The position numbers and the translations under genes were made by a program. The notes under the pieces were generated by a model, which saw nothing but the letters and a program-made list of their open reading frames with translations, ran no database searches and was not told where the DNA came from. A stretch of 5,790 nucleotides of DNA from assembly GCA_002067635.1 (NCBI GenBank), contig MVRB01000189.1:1-5790 (forward strand). Direction: 5' to 3'. This DNA comes from Methanomassiliicoccales archaeon PtaU1.Bin030 (GTDB lineage: Archaea; Thermoplasmatota; Thermoplasmata; Methanomassiliicoccales; Methanomassiliicoccaceae). This document shows positions 1 through 5,215 of the stretch, piece by piece (position 1 is the first letter of the stretch; the number at the start of each line of letters is the position of its first letter).

Positions 1-659
1 GTGGGCAGGTCCACCGGCTCTGGTGCCCACACATCGTAGTCAGTTATCGTCGCCAGTGATGTATAGCACATGTCCAGTTCCCTTGCCAGCTGGCATTCCG
101 GGACCAGGGTCATCCCGATTATGTCAGCGTAGTTACGGAACATGTTGGACTCCGCTCGTGTGGAGAAGCGGGGGCCTTCGATGCACACGTAGGTGCCGCC
201 GACATGGTGGGGTATCTTAAGCCTCTTCGCCTCCTTGGCGAAGATGGCGTTCATCTCCTCGCAGAAGGGGTCAGCCAAGGAGACGTGGACAGTCTTGGCC
301 CCATCATAGAAGGTGTAGTCCCGGCGTTTCGTGAGGTCTATGAACTGGTCCACGATCACCAGGTCCCCGGGGCGGTAGTCCTCCTTCAGTGAGCCGACGG
401 CGCATGGGGAGACTATCCTTTCCACCCCCAGCTGCTTCATGGCCCAGATGTTGGCCCGGTAGTTGACCATATGGGGCGGCAGCACATGCCCGCTCCCGTG
501 ACGGGCCAGGAAGGCGACCTCCACGCCGTCCATGTTGCCCACCTGGACGCAATCGGAGGGAGGCCCGTAAGGCGTCGAGAGAGAGATCCTCTCCTTGATG
601 TCGAAGATCTTGGGGTCGTAAACTCCAGTTCCACCGATGATCCCGATGCGTGGTGCCAT
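1..659 (-). CDS. mtnP: S-methyl-5'-thioadenosine phosphorylase, 3' end cut off by the window
   Basis: Cytosolic enzyme that cleaves 5'-methylthioadenosine with phosphate to adenine and 5-methylthioribose-1-phosphate, the entry step of methionine and adenine salvage. The 219 codons present begin at the ATG at 659-657 and run open to the edge; family members are usually about 255-290 residues, so roughly the last 40-70 are missing. Visible motifs are the phosphate-binding GIIGGTG (residues 6-12), FLARHGSGH (50-58) followed by NYRAN (66-70), SPCAVGSL (84-91), the EGPRFSTRAES block (161-171), GMTLVPE (182-188) and TDYDVW (206-211). The Asp207/Asp209 pair is the adenine-recognising signature of MTA phosphorylases; guanosine/inosine-type and methylthioinosine-type relatives have Asn there. 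This supports MTAP over purine nucleoside phosphorylase. The gene is divergent from the flavin reductase gene and has its own TATA-like promoter. Confidence 0.93.
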   Translation of the reverse strand, partial: MAPRIGIIGGTGVYDPKIFDIKERISLSTPYGPPSDCVQVGNMDGVEVAFLARHGSGHVLPPHMVNYRANIWAMKQLGVERIVSPCAVGSLKEDYRPGDLVIVDQFIDLTKRRDYTFYDGAKTVHVSLADPFCEEMNAIFAKEAKRLKIPHHVGGTYVCIEGPRFSTRAESNMFRNYADIIGMTLVPECQLARELDMCYTSLATITDYDVWAPEPVDLP

Positions 660-762
660 GGACCGCGCATATTATCCCAAGCTAATAAATTCGATGTCGG
701 TCAAGCGAACAAAGGAAGCGAGACTTTTTTTATGGAAGTAAAATATCCCAACACCGAATAGA
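660..762. promoter_or_regulatory. Divergent AT-rich intergenic region between mtnP and the flavin reductase gene
   Basis: This is the only gap of any size in the window and is visibly richer in A and T than the flanking genes. It must carry the promoters of both divergent units. For the plus-strand unit two weak TATA-like stretches are visible: the T-run ending TTTAT at about 725-733, which would start transcription a few bases before the ATG at 763, and AAAATAT at 740-746, which would start it near 770 and favour the ATG at 781. I cannot choose between them. A short inverted repeat, TATTA (670-674) and TAATA (683-687), overlaps the mtnP core promoter but is too short to call an operator. Confidence 0.5.
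683..690 (-). promoter_or_regulatory. TATA box of mtnP, leaderless promoter
   Basis: On the minus strand this reads ATTTATTA, close to the archaeal TATA consensus. Its centre lies about 27 bases upstream of the mtnP ATG at 659. That is the normal distance from a TATA box to the transcription start, so the mRNA probably begins at or within a base or two of the start codon. No Shine-Dalgarno sequence precedes this ATG, which fits a leaderless transcript. The position is seen in the sequence; the transcription start is inferred. Confidence 0.5.
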
Positions 763-1284
763 ATGGCGGTAAAAGCTGAGATGAACCCCGTCCGGGGAAT
801 CCGGACCTTCCCAGCCTTCCCCCTCGTTTTGGGAGTGGTTGGGAAGGATGAAAAAAATATAATCACCCTGTCATTGGTGCATGTTTTCTCCTTCAATCCC
901 CCCCTCATCGGGGTCGGTATCTCGCCCTCACGGCACAGCCACGAGCTCTTCCACCGTTCTCCCGACTTCAGCATAAACATACCTCCTAAGGAGCTTGTGG
1001 AGGAGTCCATATTCTGCGGTGAGAAATCCGGCAAGGACATGGACAAGTTCGAGGAGACCGGCCTCACCGCCGTCCCGGGAAAGAAGATAGGAACACCGAT
1101 CATAGAGGAATGCCTGGTGAACCTCGAGTGCCGGAAGACCCAGGTCTTCGATACCGGCGACCACACATGGTTCCTGGGGGAGGTGGTCTGCGCTCAAGCG
1201 ACGGAGAACTACGACCGGGAGCGTGCGCTGATCTACTGGGCAGGAGAGTTCCGGACCGTGGGTGAGGTCATCAGGGGCCGTTGA
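763..1284 (+). CDS. Flavin reductase-like domain protein (FMN-binding split barrel)
   Basis: A 173-residue protein of the flavin reductase-like/flavoredoxin family, which binds FMN and typically reduces flavin with NAD(P)H or shuttles electrons. The family pattern is clear along the chain: FPAFPLVLGVVG (residues 16-27), SFNPPLIGVGISPSR (43-57), the SPDFSINIP block (66-74) that precedes the flavin phosphate site, CGEKSGKDMDKF (85-96) and a C-terminal IEECLVNLEC...DHTWFLGEVV (114-142). No membrane segment or signal peptide is seen, so it is probably cytosolic. The start is uncertain: ATG at 763 or ATG at 781 (residue 7), neither with a good Shine-Dalgarno; a stop in the same frame at 739-741 excludes anything earlier. 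Its stop overlaps the aminotransferase start (TGATG), so the two are one transcription unit. The partner and electron acceptor are unknown. Confidence 0.85.
   Translation: MAVKAEMNPVRGIRTFPAFPLVLGVVGKDEKNIITLSLVHVFSFNPPLIGVGISPSRHSHELFHRSPDFSINIPPKELVEESIFCGEKSGKDMDKFEETGLTAVPGKKIGTPIIEECLVNLECRKTQVFDTGDHTWFLGEVVCAQATENYDRERALIYWAGEFRTVGEVIRGR
786..847 (+). repeat. Two adjacent inverted repeats in the 5' coding region of the flavin reductase gene
   Basis: The first is GTCCGG (790-795), a 5-base loop, then CCGGAC (801-806). The competing CCCC (786-789) and GGGG (794-797) could pair instead. The second is longer: CCTTCCCAGCC (806-816) pairs with GGTTGGGAAGG (837-847), giving 11 base pairs with one G-U wobble. 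It can extend inward as TTCCC (817-821) against GGGAG (831-835) past a single bulged T at 836. The sequence is translated (residues 8-29) and matches the protein family, so the repeats lie inside coding sequence. They may shape early translation of the mRNA or may be chance in a GC-rich stretch. Confidence 0.45.
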
Positions 1285-2360
1285 TGCGCTTTCTGACGGA
1301 CCCCCTGGAGGAGTGGGCCATCCACTGCCATCGTAAAGGCGCCACCATATCCCTGGATAGCAGCGGGGCGCCAACCCCAGACCCTGACGTGTTCCCCCTG
1401 AAGGTGAATGATATTGGGGACGAGGCCGAGGCTGAGGCCGAGCTCCGGGAGGAGTTATGCAAGGCTTACGGGGTGGACGATGATATGATCGCCCTCACCA
1501 TGGGCGCTCAGCATGCTGATTTCCTCTTCTTCCTGACCCACCTAGGTGCGCGCGATACGGCGGTGGTGGAGAGCCCCACGTTCATGCCTATACGCCGCCA
1601 GGCGGAAGCCATATCTCGTGTGGTGAGCCTGGAGCGTTCTCCGGCGAAGGCCTACGTTCCGGACATGAGCGATCTCGGCTATAACGTTCGGAGGGGTGCC
1701 AAGGTGATCGCTCTCACCAACCTCCACAACCCCTCCGGCGCCATGCTGGGCGACGAGGTTCTCTCCGGTATCGTGGACGAGGCCGAACGCACAGGGGCGC
1801 TGGTGCTGGTCGATGAGGTGTTCAGGGAGATGAGCTACGGGCCTGTTCCCAAGGGAGCATACCAGCTCGGGGAGAGCGGAGTATCCGTCTCCAGCGTCAC
1901 CAAGCTCAACGGCCTGAGGGGACTGAGGGTTGGCTGGCTCCTGGGACCGCCGCCCGTGGCTATGGCGGTGGAGGCCGCCCGGCTTTACACCAGCTATAGG
2001 CTGCCGGTCTTGTCCTGCCACTACGCTGCGCAGGCCGTTAGGCGTCGGGAGTGGTTCCGTGAGCGTGCCCTGAAGTGCGCCCGGGAGAACCTGCCAACCC
2101 TGGAGGCTTGGCTCCGGACGGAGACCCGTGTCTCCTGTCACCCTCCGAAGGGAGCCCTCATGGCCCACGTGGTCCTGCCGCAGGGGATCGATGACCTGGA
2201 GCTAAGCGAACGGCTGCTGGACCGGGGAGTGGCAGTGGGTCCGGGACGGTACTGGGGGGCTGCGGGCACTATAAGGCTGACCTTCTCCTGCGCGCGGCCC
2301 CAGCTGGAATCGGGGCTTGGCCACGTCTCCGAGGTCCTGGACCTCATGACCAAAAGTTGA
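1284..2360 (+). CDS. PLP-dependent aminotransferase, class I/II (fold type I)
   Basis: A 358-residue cytosolic aminotransferase that moves an amino group between an amino acid and a 2-oxo acid using pyridoxal phosphate. Visible landmarks are MGAQHA (residues 73-78, cofactor phosphate region), HNPSG (148-152, with Asn149 of the usual NPTG motif and Ser for Thr), LVDEVF (175-180, Asp177 for the pyridine nitrogen), SVTKLNGLRGLRVGW (204-218, with Lys207 as the Schiff-base lysine) and IRLTF (330-334, Arg331 as substrate-carboxylate arginine). All catalytic residues are present and the length is slightly below the 370-400 usual for the class. The ATG at 1284 overlaps the upstream stop by one base and follows AGGGG at 1273-1277; the TTG at 1281 is a less likely start. 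The substrate is not evident. Lying opposite pheA suggests an aromatic keto acid, while mtnP nearby also allows the methionine-salvage keto acid; both are inference. Confidence 0.88.
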   Translation: MRFLTDPLEEWAIHCHRKGATISLDSSGAPTPDPDVFPLKVNDIGDEAEAEAELREELCKAYGVDDDMIALTMGAQHADFLFFLTHLGARDTAVVESPTFMPIRRQAEAISRVVSLERSPAKAYVPDMSDLGYNVRRGAKVIALTNLHNPSGAMLGDEVLSGIVDEAERTGALVLVDEVFREMSYGPVPKGAYQLGESGVSVSSVTKLNGLRGLRVGWLLGPPPVAMAVEAARLYTSYRLPVLSCHYAAQAVRRREWFRERALKCARENLPTLEAWLRTETRVSCHPPKGALMAHVVLPQGIDDLELSERLLDRGVAVGPGRYWGAAGTIRLTFSCARPQLESGLGHVSEVLDLMTKS

Positions 2361-2365
2361 CGCCC

Positions 2366-3190
2366 TCAGTGCAGGGGCTTGGCACGGGGATACGAGCCCA
2401 GCACCTTCACGAAGGCCGCCCGGCGCACCAGGTCGGTGAGGGCCTCGGCGACCTTGGGATCATTGACATGGCCGTCGATGTCGACAAAGAACACGTACTC
2501 CCAGGCCCTCCCCTTCCGGGGCCTGGACTCCACCTTGGTCATGTTTATCCCCCTGCTGGCGAAGGCCCCCATGGCCTCGTAGAGCATCCCTGGGACGTTG
2601 CGGGTGGCGAAGGCCAAGGAGGTCTTGTCCCCCTTGTCCAGGAGGCGAGAGGCCTTCTGGATGGCGAAGAACCGGGTGAAGTTCTCCTCGCTGTTCTGGA
2701 CCCCCTCGCGAAGCACCTCCAGTCCGTAGAACTTTGCTGCCCGGCAGGAGGCGATGGCCGCCTCCTCGAGGAGCCCATTGTCGCGGACGTGCCGCGCCGA
2801 GCCCGCAGTATCGAAGGACGGCACCTTCTCCCAGTGGGGGTACTTGGCCAGGAAAGTGCGGCACTGGCCCAGGGCCTGGGGGTGGGAGTAGACGCGCCTG
2901 ATGCGCGATATGTCCGATCCCGGGTTCACCATGAGGCAGTGGACAACGGGGACCAGGACCTCGCCGACGATGATGAGGTCGTTCTCCAGCAGAAGGTCGT
3001 TCACGGCCGCCACAGTCCCTTCCAGGGAGTTCTCCACCGGGACCATCCCATAGTCCGCATCTCCCTGCTCCACGGCCCGGAAGACGCTCTCGAAGTCCGG
3101 GCAGGGAAGGGTCTGCACCTCCTGGAAGAACAAGGCCACCGCGTCCTCGGAGAACGCGCCCTCGACACCTTGGAACGCCACCCTCGCCAT
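2366..3190 (-). CDS. pheA: Prephenate dehydratase with C-terminal ACT domain
   Basis: Converts prephenate to phenylpyruvate, water and carbon dioxide, the committed step to phenylalanine. The 274-residue protein has the monofunctional architecture, with no chorismate mutase domain. Catalytic-domain motifs are FQGVEGAFSE (residues 6-15), PVENSLEGTV (51-60), SHPQALGQC (102-110) and FTRFF (171-175), whose Thr172 is the catalytic threonine of the TRF motif. The ACT domain (about 188-270) carries PGMLYEAMGAF (200-210), where the usual GAL reads GML, and ESRP (221-224) followed by WEYVFFVDIDGH. These two ACT motifs form the phenylalanine feedback site in the family, so end-product inhibition is expected. 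I chose the ATG at 3190, one base after the lysC stop and five bases after GGTGG; a GTG at 3199, overlapping lysC, is possible and would add three residues. It is the last gene of the minus-strand operon and converges on the aminotransferase with a 5-bp gap. Confidence 0.95.
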   Translation of the reverse strand: MARVAFQGVEGAFSEDAVALFFQEVQTLPCPDFESVFRAVEQGDADYGMVPVENSLEGTVAAVNDLLLENDLIIVGEVLVPVVHCLMVNPGSDISRIRRVYSHPQALGQCRTFLAKYPHWEKVPSFDTAGSARHVRDNGLLEEAAIASCRAAKFYGLEVLREGVQNSEENFTRFFAIQKASRLLDKGDKTSLAFATRNVPGMLYEAMGAFASRGINMTKVESRPRKGRAWEYVFFVDIDGHVNDPKVAEALTDLVRRAAFVKVLGSYPRAKPLH

Positions 3191-3191
3191 A

Positions 3192-4559
3192 TTAACCACC
3201 GAAGAACTCCTGGTGAATGGTCTTGGTGGTGACCTCCAGGTCCTTCCTCTTCACCGTGAACGTCAGGGCCACGGTAGAGGCCCCGGCGGAAATGAGGCCT
3301 ATGTTGGTGCCGGTCTTGGCCACGATGGCGAAGACCCTGCCGGCGATCCCTACCTTCTGCCCGAGCCCCTCGCCCACCAGGCACAGCAGGGCCACATCGC
3401 GAACGGTCTCGTAGCGGTCCACGACCCCCCGCTTGGCGTCCGAAAGCGCCTTCTCCGCATGCTTCAGCTCCTTCTCCTCGATCAGCAATGACAGGCAGGT
3501 CTGCGAGGTGGCGGCCGAGTAGATGTTGATGCCCGCCTCCGACAGCAGCACGCTGATCTCGGACATGACCCCGGACTTGGACCCCAGCCCCGAGCCGTAA
3601 ACCTTCAGCATGGCCATGTTGGGCATGCTGGAGATGCTCTTGATGGTCTTGCGGCCCTCAACGCCCTTGGGGTTGATGGCCGTACCCTCGTAATCGGGCT
3701 TGAACACGTTCTTGACCTTGATGGTTATGCTCTTGGCCCTCGCTGGCTCCACCGTCCGGGGATGCAGGACCTTGGCCCCAAAATATGAAAGCTCCGCAGC
3801 CTCCTCATATGATAGCTGGCTTATGGGGACGGCCGTGGGCACGACCTTGGGGTCTGCAGACATGAAACCGTCCACATCCTTCCAGATCTCCAGGCTGTCC
3901 GCGTCTATGGCGTTGGCGATGACGCTGGCGCTGTAGTCCGTCCCGTTCCTTCCGAGCAGAGTTATGTGGCCCTCCGGAGTCTTACCGAAGAAGCCAGTGA
4001 CCACAGGCACCTCCTGCCTCTTGAACATCTCGTAGATCCGGGGAGCGACGTTGTTCCTGGTGGCCTCCATCTCCACAGTGGCCGAGCCGTAACTACCGTC
4101 GGTGATGATCCCCAGCTCGTCCGCCTCTACGGGCATGGCGTTCACACCCATCTCCTGCAGCATGGCGGCCATGACGATGACGCTCATCCTCTCGCCGAAC
4201 GACTGCACCAGGTCCTTGGTCCGGGGGGTAAGCTCCTCGAGGTATATGATGCCGTACAGGATCCTCTCCAATCTCACCAGCTGGGCGGTGAGCAGGCTCA
4301 CGGCCGTCTGCTTCACGTCCATGCTGTTGGCGACCTCGGTCAATATCCGGAGATGTCTGTCCCGCAGGTCCTTGATGAACTGCTGCACCTCCTCCTCGTT
4401 CCTTCCCGCGGACATGAACTTGAGCAGCGAGTCGGTTATACCCTGGATGGCCGAGACGACCACCACCTTCTCCTCCTGGTCAGAGGCGATGATCTTGCCC
4501 ACGCTTTTCATGCTGGTGCCGTCCTTGAGGGACGAGCCACCGAACTTCAGGACCTTCAT
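3192..4559 (-). CDS. lysC: Aspartate kinase, monofunctional, with tandem ACT domains
   Basis: Phosphorylates L-aspartate with ATP, the first step toward lysine, threonine and methionine. The 455-residue protein is full length for a monofunctional enzyme (about 450-475) and has no homoserine dehydrogenase domain. The amino-acid kinase domain shows KFGGSS (residues 5-10), SFGERMS (120-126), GFFGKTPEGHITLLGRNGTD (189-208), WKDVDGFMSADP (226-237) and ELSYFGAKVLHPRT (256-269). Two ACT domains follow at about 315-380 and 390-450. In the first, the effector-site segment reads ATSQTCL (350-356) where lysine-sensitive enzymes have a TSE-type sequence. The second has ISAGAST (423-429), with Thr where Glu usually stands. 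Feedback control by an aspartate-family amino acid is expected, but the effector is unclear. The ATG overlaps the upstream PHP gene as ATGA and the stop lies one base before the pheA ATG, placing the gene mid-operon. Confidence 0.96.
   Translation of the reverse strand: MKVLKFGGSSLKDGTSMKSVGKIIASDQEEKVVVVSAIQGITDSLLKFMSAGRNEEEVQQFIKDLRDRHLRILTEVANSMDVKQTAVSLLTAQLVRLERILYGIIYLEELTPRTKDLVQSFGERMSVIVMAAMLQEMGVNAMPVEADELGIITDGSYGSATVEMEATRNNVAPRIYEMFKRQEVPVVTGFFGKTPEGHITLLGRNGTDYSASVIANAIDADSLEIWKDVDGFMSADPKVVPTAVPISQLSYEEAAELSYFGAKVLHPRTVEPARAKSITIKVKNVFKPDYEGTAINPKGVEGRKTIKSISSMPNMAMLKVYGSGLGSKSGVMSEISVLLSEAGINIYSAATSQTCLSLLIEEKELKHAEKALSDAKRGVVDRYETVRDVALLCLVGEGLGQKVGIAGRVFAIVAKTGTNIGLISAGASTVALTFTVKRKDLEVTTKTIHQEFFGG
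3196..3211 (-). promoter_or_regulatory. Ribosome binding site deciding the pheA start
   Basis: Read on the minus strand, GGTGG (3200-3196) sits five bases before the ATG at 3190 and matches part of the archaeal Shine-Dalgarno consensus. AGGAG (3211-3207) lies farther upstream, 16 bases from the ATG, and is too distant to be the main site. Both are inside the end of lysC, so pheA translation is probably coupled to lysC. The close site favours the ATG at 3190 over the GTG at 3199. Confidence 0.45.
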
Positions 4560-5215
4560 CCTTCCCTGACCCTCCGGATAATCTCCTTGGGCGTACGGTA
4601 CACGCAGATCTCGGCCTCGTCCTGGGTAAGGCCTGCGCCCATGGCCACGAGGATGGCCCTCTCCTCCGAGATGATGTCATGGGGCGAGTGGGTATCAGAA
4701 TTGACCACCATGCGGGCGTCAACCTTTCGGGCCATACGCACCACGTGGCCGTTGGTGAGGCAGTGGGAGGGTCTTGAGGTGATCTCCAGCACTACTCCGT
4801 TATCGGCCGCTGCCTGGGCATCCTCCATGGTGATGAACCCGGGATGGGCCAGGATATCCACGTCGGGGTTGTTCACGGCGGCCCTGTTGGTCCCCCTCTC
4901 CACCGGCTCGGAGATGGTCTCGCCGTGCACCACGATGATCTCCGCCCCTGCCTTCTTGGACCTGGCCACCATGTCGTCCAGGCGGCTCGCTGGGACATGG
5001 GTCAGCTCCACTCCTACGAGCATGTCCAAGCCCCACTCCTTAGCGTAGGGGACATCACGTTTGGTCTCTCGGATTATCCTCTCGACATTGCTGGCATCCG
5101 CATGATCGGTAACCGCGATGGCCTCGTGCCGCATTACCGCAGCCCGTCTGGCCAGCTCAATAGGTAGCAGTTCTCCGTCACTCTGCAAGGTGTGCATGTG
5201 AAGATCTATCCTCAT
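4556..5215 (-). CDS. PHP-domain metal-dependent phosphoesterase, candidate histidinol-phosphate phosphatase
   Basis: A 219-residue single-domain protein of the PHP superfamily, whose members use a multi-metal centre to hydrolyse phosphoesters. All metal-binding motifs are present: DLHMHT (residues 4-9, His6 and His8) with Asp13, TDHAD (36-40, Asp37 and His38), GVELTH (68-73, Glu70), VVHGE (95-99, His97), LAHPG (122-126, His124) and NSDTHSP (172-178, Asp174 and His176). An intact set argues for an active enzyme. It sits directly between hisIE and lysC with ATGA overlaps on both sides. The hisIE neighbour makes histidinol-phosphate hydrolysis to histidinol the best guess, but PHP proteins also include nucleases, nucleotide phosphatases and polymerase-associated domains. 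It is shorter than the roughly 260-270 residues of classical HisK-type enzymes, so the substrate is inference. The start at 5215 is supported by a strong ribosome binding site. Confidence 0.85.
   Translation of the reverse strand: MRIDLHMHTLQSDGELLPIELARRAAVMRHEAIAVTDHADASNVERIIRETKRDVPYAKEWGLDMLVGVELTHVPASRLDDMVARSKKAGAEIIVVHGETISEPVERGTNRAAVNNPDVDILAHPGFITMEDAQAAADNGVVLEITSRPSHCLTNGHVVRMARKVDARMVVNSDTHSPHDIISEERAILVAMGAGLTQDEAEICVYRTPKEIIRRVREG
4571..4575 (-). promoter_or_regulatory. Ribosome binding site of lysC
   Basis: GGAGG on the minus strand, 11 bases before the lysC ATG and within the end of the PHP coding sequence. A second purine stretch, GGGAAGG, lies directly against the start codon. 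Together with the ATGA stop/start overlap this indicates translational coupling with re-initiation, and supports the ATG at 4559. Confidence 0.5.

Noticed and set aside
670..687. TATTA / TAATA inverted repeat as a repressor operator for mtnP
   Set aside because: Five-base arms with an 8-base spacer in AT-rich DNA are easily chance, and one arm is part of the TATA box itself.
471..761. Plus-strand open frame of 96 codons ending just before the flavin reductase start
   Set aside because: Most of it is antisense to the conserved N-terminal half of mtnP, and the rest is the AT-rich promoter region; no domain is recognisable.
672..1166. Minus-strand open frame of 164 codons across the flavin reductase gene
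   Set aside because: It covers the divergent promoter region and is antisense to conserved flavin reductase motifs, with no recognisable domain of its own.
1542..2168. Minus-strand open frame of 208 codons opposite the aminotransferase
   Set aside because: The plus-strand aminotransferase contains the PLP lysine and all flanking motifs in this interval; the antisense product shows no recognisable domain.
2357..3232. Plus-strand open frame of 291 codons opposite pheA
   Set aside because: pheA on the minus strand has every expected motif over the same bases; the plus-strand product resembles no family and is low in complexity.
3966..5048. Plus-strand open frame of 360 codons opposite lysC and the PHP gene
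   Set aside because: It is antisense to two genes with full sets of family motifs. Its translation is rich in His, Leu, Gly and Val without any recognisable domain, as expected of a shadow frame in GC-rich sequence.
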